DNA of 64,000 bases from Rhizobium phaseoli (GTDB lineage Bacteria > Pseudomonadota > Alphaproteobacteria > Rhizobiales > Rhizobiaceae), in the NCBI RefSeq assembly GCF_010668805.1, contig NZ_WUFT01000006.1:248001-312000 (forward strand). Reading direction: 5' to 3'. Shown here piece after piece: positions 41,289-50,285 of the stretch (within the stretch, counting starts at the first letter, position 1; every line of letters begins with the position of its first letter). The notes beneath the pieces are model-generated. The model did not search any database. It worked only from the letters and a program-made list of their open reading frames with translations, and was not told the origin of the DNA. Made by a program: the position numbers and the translations under genes.

Positions 41289-42694
41289 CAGGCCTCCATG
41301 ACGCTCGCGAGCCCCGGGAAGAGATAATTCTTGCCGGCATTGAAATCGAAATCGGGATTCTCCCAGGCGATCATCTTGCCGGGGTTCAACAGCCCCCTCG
41401 GGTCGGTTTCCTGCTTGAAGGCGAGCTGTACCTTGTCGGTGCGCTTCATGCCACCTTCTTCAAGCGTATAGCGATGCGGATTGAAGATCGGGCAGCCGTG
41501 ATCCTGGTGGATCTTGATGATCTCCTCCAGGCGCTCCTCCGTGGTGTAGCGCACCAGCGGCAGGCCGGAGCATTGGATCTGCCCGTCGAACCTGATGAAT
41601 TCGAGATGTCCAGGCACTTCGTCGCCGAAGATCTCGACCATCTTGGCGACCTTGGCGACGTGATCCGGGCCCGGATACTGAACCTGCAGATAGGTGAAGC
41701 CGGGATCGACCTTCAGCGCACGCAGCGTCGTGTGGTTCCAGGCAAGCTCGTAGGCATGCGGAATACCTTTCATACTTTCGACCGTGTCGGAGCGGAAGAT
41801 GATCTCGCCCTTGTGAGCGGCTGAAAAGGCGAGGAATGCATCCATCGAATGCGGCGCGATCATCAGCACGACCACCGACTGGCCCTCGCGGATATACGGC
41901 CTATGGCGGGTGAAATAGTCGTGCGGGATCGGTGCCGCGATCGGCGCGATTTCCTTGACGAGGATGCCGTTGCATTTGGCCAGCGCATCCGAGAAGCGCA
42001 CCGATGCCATGAAGTCGTCATAGCCGACAAGCACGTCGACCCAATCATAGGCAGGGGCGAGCGGCATTTCGATTTCGGTGATGATGCCGTTGGTGCCGTA
42101 GGCATGGCTGACCTTCTGCAGGTCCCAGCCGGTCAGGTCGAGCACGCGCGGCTCGGCCTCCATGGTGACGACGCGCAGACGCAGAATATTGCCGAGATCG
42201 CGCAGACCGCCCCAGGTGATCGAGCCGACGCCGCCGGAGCCGCCGGCGATAAAGCCGCCGACCGTTGCCGTCTGCGCCGTCGACGGGTGGAAGCGTAGTT
42301 CCTGGCCGGAATGCGCCTTGGTCTGCTTGTCGAGCTGGGCAATGACGATGCCCGGTTCGCAGATCACCCGGCCGGGATGGATTTCCTTGATCTTGTCCAT
42401 GGCGGCAAGGTTGAGCACGATGCCGCCGGAAAGCGGCATGGCTTGGCCGTAATTGCCGGTGCCGGCGCCGCGCGGCGTCACCGGCACGCCGTGCGCGAAG
42501 GCGACCTTCAGGGTCCGGATGACCTCGTCTTCGTTTTTCGGGGTGACGACGAGATCGGCCGTGACATTGTCGAGCTGCGCCTTCAGGATCGGCGAATACC
42601 AGTAAAAATCGCGGCTCTTCTGGCGCACCAGCGCCGGATTGTCCTCGACGGCAATGCCTTCGAGTTGCGTTTTGATCGTCTGATAATCCGGCAT
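41288..42694 (-). CDS. FAD-binding oxidoreductase (GlcD / D-lactate dehydrogenase-like)
   Basis: A 468-residue flavoprotein from the ATG at 42694, with GGAG six bases before it. The PCMH-type FAD domain spans about residues 40-220 and contains VTPRGAGTGNYGQAMPLSGGIVLNL, and further on GGFIAGGSGGVGSITWGGLRDLGN. The C-terminal part ends in DPRGLLNPGKMIAWENPDF, typical of D-2-hydroxyacid dehydrogenases. Within this operon it may oxidise a hydroxyacid product of the imported compound. It is coupled to the amidohydrolase gene (TGACATG) and to the flavodoxin gene. Confidence 0.9.
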   Translation of the reverse strand: MPDYQTIKTQLEGIAVEDNPALVRQKSRDFYWYSPILKAQLDNVTADLVVTPKNEDEVIRTLKVAFAHGVPVTPRGAGTGNYGQAMPLSGGIVLNLAAMDKIKEIHPGRVICEPGIVIAQLDKQTKAHSGQELRFHPSTAQTATVGGFIAGGSGGVGSITWGGLRDLGNILRLRVVTMEAEPRVLDLTGWDLQKVSHAYGTNGIITEIEMPLAPAYDWVDVLVGYDDFMASVRFSDALAKCNGILVKEIAPIAAPIPHDYFTRHRPYIREGQSVVVLMIAPHSMDAFLAFSAAHKGEIIFRSDTVESMKGIPHAYELAWNHTTLRALKVDPGFTYLQVQYPGPDHVAKVAKMVEIFGDEVPGHLEFIRFDGQIQCSGLPLVRYTTEERLEEIIKIHQDHGCPIFNPHRYTLEEGGMKRTDKVQLAFKQETDPRGLLNPGKMIAWENPDFDFNAGKNYLFPGLASVMEA

Positions 42695-42695
42695 G

Positions 42696-44009
42696 TCATG
42701 CTCCAACGACGCTGTCGAGTTCACGATAGTCCGGCAGGCTGCGGTCGATCACCTTGCCGCGGCGAAGCACGACGCGGTCAGACTGCGGACGGGAAAGAAA
42801 TTCGCTCCAGCGCCGGGCGCTGAAGAGCACGAGGTCGGCCAGGGCGCCGACGGCGATGCGCCCCTTGTCGGGCCGGCCGAGAATATCCGCAGGCGAGGTG
42901 GTGACGACGCGCGCGGCCGTATCCAGCGGGTGATCGAGATGCAGGATGCGCACCGCCTCGCGCAACACCTCGACCGGGTCGAGATCGCCATAGGCATAAA
43001 AGGGATCACGCGTGTTGTCGGAGGAAACTGCCGTCGCAACGCCGGCCGCCGCCAGTTCCTTGAACAGGGTGACGCCGCGCCAGCGAGGCGTTCGGCCGGG
43101 ATAGCGGTCTTGTAGATAGAGGTTACACATCGGCAGCGAGACGATGGAGATGCCAGCTTTCGCGACGAGCTCGACCGTGCGTTTTGCCGTTTCCTCGTCC
43201 TGCCTTGCGAGCGAGCAGCAATGGCCTGCCGTCACCTTGCCGTCGAACCGGTTGCGCAGCACGGCTTGCGCGATCGCCTTCAGCGTCTCGGCGGCGGGAT
43301 CGTCGCTCTCGTCGACATGAAGATCGACGTCGAGGCCGTTATCGGCGGCGGCCCTGAAAAGTACATCGAGCTGGCTGTCGAGATCGGCGGTCATCCGGGT
43401 GACGCCGCCGAAAAGCCCGCCTTTTTCGCTGAGGACGGCGACCAGGTCGGTGAAATAGGCCGCGTCCACCATATTTTCCAGCGGGAAGAGCGCCACCGCC
43501 TGCAGCGCGATCCGGTCTTTCCAGGCCTCGCGCATCTCGGCAAAAACCTCGAAGGAAATGCGGTGCTGCGGCGCCAGCGAATCGAGATGCGTGCGGATCA
43601 GGCTGGTCCCGTGCGCATAGGCCGAGCGCAGCGAGAATTCCATGCGCTTGCTGACATCCGCCGCCGACCAGTACGCCTCCCGGTCCGTCCGCACCGCGTC
43701 CAAGGCGCCGATGAAGGTGCCGTCGGGATTGGCGTTGCGCGGCCAGATATGGCCCTTGTCGAGATGGGTGTGCATGTCGGTGAAGCAGGGCCAGACCATG
43801 CCGTCCTTCAGATCGGACCTTGGCAATTCCACCGGCGCGGCACCCGCCGGCAGCAGTGCGGAGATCACGCCATCGGCGATGACGATATCCGCCTTGACCA
43901 GCCCCTCGATCGCAGGCGCGTCAAATCCCTCGACGGTAACGGCGGGCAGGGTCGCATTGCTCAGCACGAAGCGGCCGGCATTGGGTGGCGAAAGGAAGGA
44001 ATGGGTCAT
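42696..44009 (-). CDS. Cytosine-deaminase-like amidohydrolase
   Basis: A 437-residue metal-dependent hydrolase. The active-site elements are MHTHLDKGHIWP (HxH), LHVDESDDPAAETL, VTAGHCCSLARQDE (His) and SSDNTRDPFYAYGDLD (Asp), the last matching CodA-type cytosine deaminases. That group also includes creatinine and isocytosine deaminases, so a cyclic nitrogen compound is the likely substrate. It is coupled by ATGA overlap to the upstream permease gene, tying the reaction to the imported solute. Confidence 0.9.
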   Translation of the reverse strand: MTHSFLSPPNAGRFVLSNATLPAVTVEGFDAPAIEGLVKADIVIADGVISALLPAGAAPVELPRSDLKDGMVWPCFTDMHTHLDKGHIWPRNANPDGTFIGALDAVRTDREAYWSAADVSKRMEFSLRSAYAHGTSLIRTHLDSLAPQHRISFEVFAEMREAWKDRIALQAVALFPLENMVDAAYFTDLVAVLSEKGGLFGGVTRMTADLDSQLDVLFRAAADNGLDVDLHVDESDDPAAETLKAIAQAVLRNRFDGKVTAGHCCSLARQDEETAKRTVELVAKAGISIVSLPMCNLYLQDRYPGRTPRWRGVTLFKELAAAGVATAVSSDNTRDPFYAYGDLDPVEVLREAVRILHLDHPLDTAARVVTTSPADILGRPDKGRIAVGALADLVLFSARRWSEFLSRPQSDRVVLRRGKVIDRSLPDYRELDSVVGA

Positions 44010-44875
44010 CAGTTTTCCCGTTTCAGGCTGCTCTCATGCCAACGGTGCAGGGCGAGCCAGGAAATGAACGAGGTGACGGCGAAGATCGCGACGCCAAGCA
44101 GGGAGAGCATCAGCAGCGCGGCGAAGAGGCGCGGAATATTGAGCCGGTACTGTGCTTCGAGCAGCCGGAAGGCGAGGCCGGAGCCGGCGCCCGCCGAGCC
44201 GGCCGCAAATTCTGCGACGACGGCGGCAATCAGCGCCAGCCCACCGCCGATCCTGAGGCCCGTCATGAAATAGGGTTGGGCGGCGGGCAGCTTGAGAAAG
44301 AGCAGTGTCTGCCAGCGCGAGGCGCCGTAAAGCTCGAAGAGGTTGATCAGATTGTGGTCGACGCTCTTCAGCCCCTGGACCATATTCGAAAGGATCGGGA
44401 AGAAGGCGACGAGGAAGGCGCAGATCAGCAGCGCCACCTGGGTCGACGGCGCATAGATCAGGATCAGCGGCGAGATCGCCACCACAGGCGTCACCTGTAG
44501 GATGACGGCAAGCGGATAGAAGGCAAGCTCGATCCAGCGCGACTGCACCAGGAAGATCGCAAAGCCGACGCCGCCGACAAGGGCCAGCATCAGCGACAGC
44601 AAGGTGATCTTGGTGGTGACCCAAAGCGCTGGGGCAAGCGTGCCCCAGTCCGTCACGAAAGCGTTTGCGACGGCGGCCGGACCCGGCAGGATATAAGGCG
44701 GCACGCCTGAGAGCTTCACATAGGCGTACCAGATCAGGATCAGCAGGCCGATAACGAGGAAGGGGATGGCGATGCGCAGCGCAAGATCGCGGCGCCTTGC
44801 GCCTGCGGCGTTGGGACTGGCATTTGCCGAAAGCTGAAGGGGCTGCAGCGACGTATCCGTTTGGTCACGCATCAA
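44009..44875 (-). CDS. ABC transporter permease (SsuC/TauC/ThiX class)
   Basis: A 288-residue inner-membrane permease with about six membrane helices. The EAA-type loop that contacts the ATPase is LYGASRWQTLLFLKLPAAQPYFMTGLRIGGGLALIAAVVAEFA. It belongs to the class that imports sulfonates, nitrate or pyrimidine precursors. Its start overlaps the ATPase gene by 4 bp. Confidence 0.93.
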   Translation of the reverse strand: MMRDQTDTSLQPLQLSANASPNAAGARRRDLALRIAIPFLVIGLLILIWYAYVKLSGVPPYILPGPAAVANAFVTDWGTLAPALWVTTKITLLSLMLALVGGVGFAIFLVQSRWIELAFYPLAVILQVTPVVAISPLILIYAPSTQVALLICAFLVAFFPILSNMVQGLKSVDHNLINLFELYGASRWQTLLFLKLPAAQPYFMTGLRIGGGLALIAAVVAEFAAGSAGAGSGLAFRLLEAQYRLNIPRLFAALLMLSLLGVAIFAVTSFISWLALHRWHESSLKREN

Positions 44876-45708
44876 TGCTCTCCCGCCGCGTTGATTGCCC
44901 CGATCAGCGAATGGGAGACCGCCTCACACGCCCTCCGGTATTCCTCCGAGGTGCGGTAATGCTCGTCGCGTTCCAGGCTGGTGGTCAGCGGAACATCGGC
45001 ATGCACACGGCCGGGCCTTGCCTTCATCACCACGATGCGGTTCGAAAGATAGGCGGACTCATAGACCGAATGGGTGACGAAGATGACGGTGATGCCGGTC
45101 GTCTTCCAGAGCCGCAGCACGTCGTCGTTCAGCCGCTGCCGGGTGATTTCGTCAAGTGCGGCGAAGGGCTCGTCCATCAAAAGCAGCTTCGGTTTGGTCA
45201 CCAGCGCGCGGGCGATCGAGACGCGCATCTTCATGCCGCCGGAAAGTTCGCGTGGATAGGCTTTGGCGAAATCCTGCAGGCCGACGGTCGTCAGCGCCTG
45301 CATGATCTCTGCATGTGCTGCCGCCTTCGAAACGCGCTTCAACCTCAGCGGCAGATGGACATTGTCGAACACGTTCTTCCACGGCATCAGCGTCGGCTCC
45401 TGGAAGACGAAGCCGATATCGCCCTCCGGCAGGCCCCTGGAATTGATGCGCGAACTCGGCCAGTCGATCGTTCCCGACGTCACGTCGCCAAGGCCGGCGA
45501 TGATGCGCAGCGCCGTCGACTTGCCGCAGCCGGAAGGGCCGAGCAGGCTGACGAACTCGCCGCTTTCGACGGTGAGCGACATGTCGGAAAGCGCGATGGT
45601 GCCGCTGGAAAAGACCTTCGAGACCGACTGCATCACGACCAGCGGCCGCTTGCGCTTCTCTTGTGGGGATAAGGCCTGGGCTTCTGCTAAGGGCATTGCC
45701 TGTCTCAT
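44872..45708 (-). CDS. ABC transporter ATP-binding protein (SsuB/TauB class)
   Basis: The ATPase of the importer, about 278 residues; starts at 45708 (MRQAMPLAEA) or 45696 are both possible. Walker A is [19 protein letters not shown], the signature ELSGGMKMRVSIARALVTKP, Walker B LLLMDEPFAALDEITRQ, and the switch histidine is in VIFVTHSVYESAYLS. It sits between the binding protein (59 bp upstream) and the permease. Confidence 0.94.
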   Translation of the reverse strand: MRQAMPLAEAQALSPQEKRKRPLVVMQSVSKVFSSGTIALSDMSLTVESGEFVSLLGPSGCGKSTALRIIAGLGDVTSGTIDWPSSRINSRGLPEGDIGFVFQEPTLMPWKNVFDNVHLPLRLKRVSKAAAHAEIMQALTTVGLQDFAKAYPRELSGGMKMRVSIARALVTKPKLLLMDEPFAALDEITRQRLNDDVLRLWKTTGITVIFVTHSVYESAYLSNRIVVMKARPGRVHADVPLTTSLERDEHYRTSEEYRRACEAVSHSLIGAINAAGEH

Positions 45709-45767
45709 ACATGCGAGGAGGATGTGGTCCGCCACTTCAGGCGGACCATCGGCCGACGTCGCAGGAC

Positions 45768-46784
45768 CTACTTCTTCATCGCCATTCCGATGTTCTTGCA
45801 GACGAATTTCGTCGTGAAGGCCTTGGTGTAGTCGGTCTCCGGCTTGAACACCTTGATCGCTACCATCTCGTCGAAAAACGCCTTATAATGCGCGTCGGTG
45901 ATGCAGCCGATGCCCTTGTCCAGGCTGTCGCCGGATTCGATGATGCCGTATTCCTTCATCTTGGCGATGGAGTAGGCGATCTGCCCATCCGTCATTTCAG
46001 GATTGTCCTTCTTGATCAGCTCGTTCGCCTTGCTGTTGTCGCCGTAGAGATAGTTGTACCAGCCTTCGATCGAGGCATCGACGAAGCGTTGGACGACATC
46101 CGGCTTCCTGTCGACCATCGTCTGCGTGGTGGTGATCATCGTCGAATAGGGCGAATAGCCGTTATCGGCGAGCAGGAAGACCTTCGGTTCGAAGCCGGCC
46201 TGCTTCTGGATCTCGTAGGGCTCGGAGGTGAGGTAACCCTGCTGGGCGGATTGCTTGTCGGCAAGGAACGGCGCGGCGCTGAAATTGTAGGGCTTGTACT
46301 GCTCGTCCTTGAAGCCCTTGAAGTTCGCCTTCATCCATTCGAAATAGGTGAGGTAACCGTCCTTGCTGAGAAACAAGGTCTTGAGCTTGGCGAGATCCTC
46401 GAATTTGTCGATACCCGCATCCGGATGGGCGATCAGGACTTGCGGATCCTTCTGGAAGATCGCCGCGACATCGACCAGCGGAATGCCCTGTTCGACAGCC
46501 GATACCTCGCCCTGCGGCCCACCCATGTAGAAATCGATCTTGCCGGAGATCAGCAGCGCGCTGTTGGCCGCGTTCGGGCCGCCCTGCACGATCGTGACGT
46601 CGAGGCCGTGTTTCGCATAGGTGCCGTCGGCGACCGCCTGGTAAAAGCCGCCGTGCTCGGCCTGTGCCAGCCAGTTCGTTCCGTAGCTCACCTTGTCGGC
46701 CGCATGCGCCGTAACGGCAGCGGCGAGCGCGCCGCCAAGGCCCATGAGCGCGGAAAAGACCGTATTCTTCAGTGCATTGGGCAT
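45768..46784 (-). CDS. NMT1/THI5-like ABC substrate-binding protein
   Basis: About 338 residues from the ATG at 46784, with AAGGGGA nine bases upstream. A signal peptide covers about residues 1-28 (FSALMGLGGALAAAVTAHA). The mature protein has the family's VSYGTNWLAQAEHGGFYQAVADGTYAKHGLDVTIVQGGPNAANSALL. Relatives bind pyrimidine precursors, sulfonates or riboflavin-like compounds. It is first in the operon. Its upstream region carries a shared element at 46864-46906 and a divergent lysR gene. Confidence 0.92.
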   Translation of the reverse strand: MPNALKNTVFSALMGLGGALAAAVTAHAADKVSYGTNWLAQAEHGGFYQAVADGTYAKHGLDVTIVQGGPNAANSALLISGKIDFYMGGPQGEVSAVEQGIPLVDVAAIFQKDPQVLIAHPDAGIDKFEDLAKLKTLFLSKDGYLTYFEWMKANFKGFKDEQYKPYNFSAAPFLADKQSAQQGYLTSEPYEIQKQAGFEPKVFLLADNGYSPYSTMITTTQTMVDRKPDVVQRFVDASIEGWYNYLYGDNSKANELIKKDNPEMTDGQIAYSIAKMKEYGIIESGDSLDKGIGCITDAHYKAFFDEMVAIKVFKPETDYTKAFTTKFVCKNIGMAMKK

Positions 46785-46863
46785 GATCAGCATTCCCCTT
46801 TTGAGTTCGCAACGCCGGTGATGACGTCGGATTTTCTTCATTTGAGCGATTGCTTTGCTGTTT

Positions 46864-46906
46864 GAAAAGCATCAAATTTCGTGCGCAATGATGCCTTTTT
46901 GGCATC
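46864..46906. promoter_or_regulatory. Shared regulatory element, copy 1 (ABC operon / lysR)
   Basis: GAAAAGCATCAAATTTCG at 46864 is followed, 26 bases from its start, by GATGCCTTTTTGGCATC, itself an inverted repeat. The outer parts AAAAGCATC and GATGC-C-TTTT are also complementary. A second copy with the same spacing precedes the creatininase-family gene (48785). Confidence 0.75.
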
Positions 46907-46966
46907 TCAGCAACGGCCTGTTCCAAATTTGCGCTGTCTGCTTCAATTTTATGCAACGAGGTTGCG

Positions 46967-47917
46967 ATGCTGCACTCCAGAAAGCTTCTCTATATCAACG
47001 AGATTGCCCGCTCGGGTTCGATCCGTAAGGCGGCAGCGCGCTTGAACGTCGCCTCGTCGGCGATCAACCGGCAGATATTGGCGCTGGAGGCGGAGATGGG
47101 GGCGCCGCTTTTCGAACGCCTGCCGCGCGGCCTGCGCCTGACGGCGGCCGGTGAACTCTGCATCGAACATATTCGCGAGGTGCTGAAGAATTACGAGCGG
47201 CTGGAGGGCCGCATCCGCAGCCTGAAGATGCAGCAGGCCGGCAAGGTCCGTATCGTCACCACGGTTGGGCTTGCCGCCGGGCCGTTGCCTGACATCGTTT
47301 CCCGCTTCCAGTCGGAGCATCCGCGAGTCTTCATGCAACTGCGCAACGATGCCGGCACGATGACCGTCAATCCGGTGCTTTCGGGAGAAGTGGATATCGG
47401 CCTCGGCTTCAATATTCCGGCCACACCCGGTATCCGCGCGCTCGGCAGTTTCGACATCCCGATCGGCGTCGTCCTGCCGCCCGGCCATCATCTGATCGGG
47501 CCGGGTCCGATCAACCTTGCCGACATCGTCCAGGAACGCCTGGTGCTGGCCCAGCAGGGCACCAGCCTGCGTGAGGTGATCAATCTGGCCTTGGCGCGCC
47601 TCGACGTGCATGTCGAGCCGGTGCTTGAAACCAATGCCTCGGAGATGTTGAAGAAGCTGGTCAAGTCGGGGGCGGGGCTGACGATCCTCAACCCGCTCGA
47701 CGTCATCACTGAGTGCCGGCAGGGCGAATTGGTCTTCCGGCCGATCGCCGAGCCGCATGCGCGCCACCAGCCGATGAAACTTTTTGCCCGTGCCCGTGCG
47801 CCGCTCGATTCCGCCACCAGCCTGTTCGTCGAATATCTGCTCGCCGAACTTGCCGGCCTCGTGCAGGAACTGCAGGCCAAAGGTCATATCGCGATGGAAA
47901 AGCCTGTCGCCCCGTAG
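46967..47917 (+). CDS. LysR-family regulator of the amidohydrolase/ABC operon
   Basis: A 316-residue regulator. The helix-turn-helix is in residues 1-62 (LLYINEIARSGSIRKAAARLNVASSAINRQILALEAEMG), and the effector domain follows (KVRIVTTVGLAAGPLPDIVSRFQ). It is divergent from the seven-gene operon and next to the convergent creatininase-family gene. Both of these have the same element in their promoters, so it is the natural candidate for controlling both. The ligand is unknown. Confidence 0.91.
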   Translation: MLHSRKLLYINEIARSGSIRKAAARLNVASSAINRQILALEAEMGAPLFERLPRGLRLTAAGELCIEHIREVLKNYERLEGRIRSLKMQQAGKVRIVTTVGLAAGPLPDIVSRFQSEHPRVFMQLRNDAGTMTVNPVLSGEVDIGLGFNIPATPGIRALGSFDIPIGVVLPPGHHLIGPGPINLADIVQERLVLAQQGTSLREVINLALARLDVHVEPVLETNASEMLKKLVKSGAGLTILNPLDVITECRQGELVFRPIAEPHARHQPMKLFARARAPLDSATSLFVEYLLAELAGLVQELQAKGHIAMEKPVAP

Positions 47918-47933
47918 GTCGCTTTCATCCGCA

Positions 47934-48731
47934 CTATTGTGAATAGAGGTTGGAAAGCGGGTAGCGCTTCAGGTCGGACAGCAACTCGATGAAGCCGCTG
48001 ACCTGATGGCGGCAGATCGCTTTGCCTTTCTCCACCGTTCCGCGCGAGGCGTCACCAACGACGCCGGCCGGATTGAGGTCGTGGGCGATCCAGGCAAGCG
48101 AATGCGGCGGCAGCGGCTGGATATATCGCGATTGTCCGCGCATCCATTCGGCCTTGGAGGTGAAATTCTGCGCCTTGTCCATCCGCACCAGATCGGGGCG
48201 GAAATGCAGCATCAGCGAGGTCTCGACCTCGCCGCCATGGATGCCGTATTTCAGCTCGTCTTCGCTGATCATGCCTTCGGGATGCCCGAAGCGGCCCCAT
48301 TGCGTCGAGACGACAGCCATCTGATAGCGGACGCGCAACTCGCGCGCGACGATGCTCATAATGTCGACATTGCCGCCATGCGAATTGACGATGACCATCT
48401 TGCGGATACCGGCTTCGGCAACCTTGGCGCCGATCGCCGTCCAGACAGGAATGAGCAGCTCCGCGCCGAGCGACAGCGTTCCCGGCCCGTAGATATGTTC
48501 GTTCGCCTTGCCGATCTCCTGCGTCGGCAGGACCAGGAAATCGAGGTCGTCGGGCTTCTGCTGTCGCAGTTCGGCCAGCATGCCGTTGGCGATCGCCACA
48601 TCGGTCGCGATCGGCAGGTGCGGGCCGTGCTGTTCGGTCGAGGCGATCGGCAGGATGGCAATGGTCGTATCGGGTGAAAGTCCGGCGAAATCGGAGCTGT
48701 TCAGTTCGTTCCAGTAAAATGGCATTGCCAT
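47934..48731 (-). CDS. Creatininase-family amidohydrolase
   Basis: A 265-residue metal hydrolase. The ATG at 48731 has GAGAGG seven bases upstream; in-frame ATGs further up lie in the regulatory element. The metal site is complete: PIASTEQHGPHLPIATD (Glu, His, Asp), MVIVNSHGGN (His) and YGIHGGEVETSLML (Glu). The family includes creatininase, formamide hydrolases of flavin biosynthesis and mycofactocin proteins, so creatinine itself is only one option. Its own transcript, with the shared element at 48785-48821, places it in the regulon of the ABC/amidohydrolase operon. Confidence 0.9.
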   Translation of the reverse strand: MAMPFYWNELNSSDFAGLSPDTTIAILPIASTEQHGPHLPIATDVAIANGMLAELRQQKPDDLDFLVLPTQEIGKANEHIYGPGTLSLGAELLIPVWTAIGAKVAEAGIRKMVIVNSHGGNVDIMSIVARELRVRYQMAVVSTQWGRFGHPEGMISEDELKYGIHGGEVETSLMLHFRPDLVRMDKAQNFTSKAEWMRGQSRYIQPLPPHSLAWIAHDLNPAGVVGDASRGTVEKGKAICRHQVSGFIELLSDLKRYPLSNLYSQ

Positions 48732-48784
48732 CGCCACACCTCTCATTGCCGTTTCAACAGTGAGTAGGAAATATCGCTGCACGC

Positions 48785-48832
48785 GAAAAGCATCAATTTG
48801 CGCCCGCACCGATGCCTTTTTGCGGATGATGC
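48785..48832. promoter_or_regulatory. Shared regulatory element, copy 2 (creatininase-family gene)
   Basis: GAAAAGCATCAATTTGCG at 48785 is followed, 26 bases from its start, by GATGCCTTTTTGCGGATGATGC. Sequence, spacing and orientation relative to the minus-strand gene match copy 1 at 46864. Confidence 0.75.
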
Positions 48833-48973
48833 AGCGATGGCGGCCGTGCAGAGGGCAGGGGGCCAGCATTGCATGAGCTGGATGCGGCTAGGAATTCACT
48901 GAAGCCATTGCGCCGACGCGTCTGCAATGGTTTGCTGGCGCCTCTGCAATTCAACGCTCTCCGGTGATTCCCA

Positions 48974-49453
48974 ATGTTCGATATTCTGTGGCGCGGCCTG
49001 GCGATCGGCGCCGGCGCAACCATCCTCATGGACCTCTGGGCGATCGTGCTCACCAAGTTTTTCGGCCAGACGGCGCCCAACTGGGCCCCGGTCGGCCGCT
49101 GGTTCTGGCACCTTCGCCGCGGCAAGATCTTTCACGACAGCATCGCCGATGCCGAGCCCTATGCGCATGAGCTGGCGCTCGGCTGGATCAGCCACTATGC
49201 CGTCGGCATTCTCTATGGCGTGATCTTTGCGCTGATCATGGGGCAGGGCTGGCTTGCCGCCCCGACATTCCTCCCCGCCTGGATCTTTGGCATTCTCACC
49301 GTCGGGGCAGGATGGTTCCTGCTGCAACCCGGCCTCGGCATCGGCTGGGCCGCTTCCAAACATCCGACCCCGAACAAGGTGCGGTGCTTCAATCTGCTGG
49401 CGCATACGGTGTTTGCGTTGGGGCTCTACGGTACGGCGCTGATCATTCGCTGA
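48974..49453 (+). CDS. DUF2938 membrane protein
   Basis: A 159-residue protein with four hydrophobic segments (about 5-27, 72-92, 97-117 and 138-158). Characteristic parts are GATILMDLWAIVLTKFFGQ at the start and HELALGWISHYAVGILYG in the middle. It is a conserved membrane family of unknown function. No partner gene is apparent; a repeat element follows immediately. Confidence 0.85.
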   Translation: MFDILWRGLAIGAGATILMDLWAIVLTKFFGQTAPNWAPVGRWFWHLRRGKIFHDSIADAEPYAHELALGWISHYAVGILYGVIFALIMGQGWLAAPTFLPAWIFGILTVGAGWFLLQPGLGIGWAASKHPTPNKVRCFNLLAHTVFALGLYGTALIIR

Positions 49454-49465
49454 GATCGCGGCCTG

Positions 49466-49604
49466 CCCCTCATTCGCCTGCCGGCACCTTCTCCCCGCCT
49501 GCGGGGAGAAGGGGATATGTGGCGACCTCTCGGTTCCCCGCTACCTCTCGCAGGGCACGTCCCCTCTCCCCGTCAGAACGGGGAGAGGGCTAGGGTGAGG
49601 GGCA
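49466..49604. repeat. Rhizobial intergenic repeat with two hairpins
   Basis: Contains CCTTCTCCCCGCCTGCGGGG (first stem) and CCCCTCTCCCCG...CGGGGAGAGGG (second stem), flanked by CCCCTCA/TGAGGGG. It resembles the elements at 19755-19919. It lies between convergent genes. Confidence 0.75.
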
Positions 49605-49626
49605 TCTTTGCGGTCCGAACCTCGCC

Positions 49627-50268
49627 CTACCGCGCCGCCCAATTGGCGCCGCGGCGGAAGATGGTCTTCATCTCGGGCACGTCGAATTCCTTGGCCTGGT
49701 GGCCGAGCGAGGAATAGAAAACCCGGCCCTTGCCGTATTTCCGCTTCCAGACGACGGGCATGACGACGCCGTCGATCCAGTAGGCGTGGTCGCCGGTGAA
49801 CTTCGTCGTCGCCAGAACCTCGTTCGAGGGGTCGACATGCATGTAATATTGCTCCGATGTATAGGGGAAATCGGCAATACCCTGCATTAGCGGATCGTCG
49901 GGCCGGGTAATGTTGACGGTATAGTCGATGATGTTGCCGGGGTGAGCCACCCACTGGCCGCCGATGATGAACTGGTAGTCGACCGAATCGCGGAAGGCAT
50001 CGCCCGCGCCGCCGTGATAACCGGCGATGCCGACGCCGCTCTCGATGGCGGCGGCGAGGTTCTTGACCTCCTCCTTCTCGATCTTCGACATCGTCATGAT
50101 CGGCACGACGAGGCTGAGATCGTGGACGGAAGGGTCTGCAAGCGCCTCGGTGCCGTGTTCGAGATAGACCTTGAAGCCGTCCTCCTCGAGCATGGTCTTG
50201 ATGACTTCGGCGCATTCCTGCGGCTCATGGCCGCTCCAGCCGCCCCAGACGATCAGTGCTTCACGCAT
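49627..50268 (-). CDS. ThuA-like (trehalose-utilization) protein
   Basis: A 213-residue member of the ThuA family with a class-I-glutamine-amidotransferase-like fold. Features are IVWGGWSGHEPQECAEVI near the start, GVGIAGYHGGAGDAF and VFYSSLGHQAKEFDVPEM. In Sinorhizobium ThuA and ThuB act in a trehalose/sucrose route through 3-keto sugars. It lies 17 bp downstream of the Gfo/Idh/MocA gene, reproducing the thuA/thuB pair in reversed order. The substrate here may be another disaccharide. Confidence 0.87.
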   Translation of the reverse strand: MREALIVWGGWSGHEPQECAEVIKTMLEEDGFKVYLEHGTEALADPSVHDLSLVVPIMTMSKIEKEEVKNLAAAIESGVGIAGYHGGAGDAFRDSVDYQFIIGGQWVAHPGNIIDYTVNITRPDDPLMQGIADFPYTSEQYYMHVDPSNEVLATTKFTGDHAYWIDGVVMPVVWKRKYGKGRVFYSSLGHQAKEFDVPEMKTIFRRGANWAAR

Positions 50269-50285
50269 AGTCTTTCCTCCTGAAA

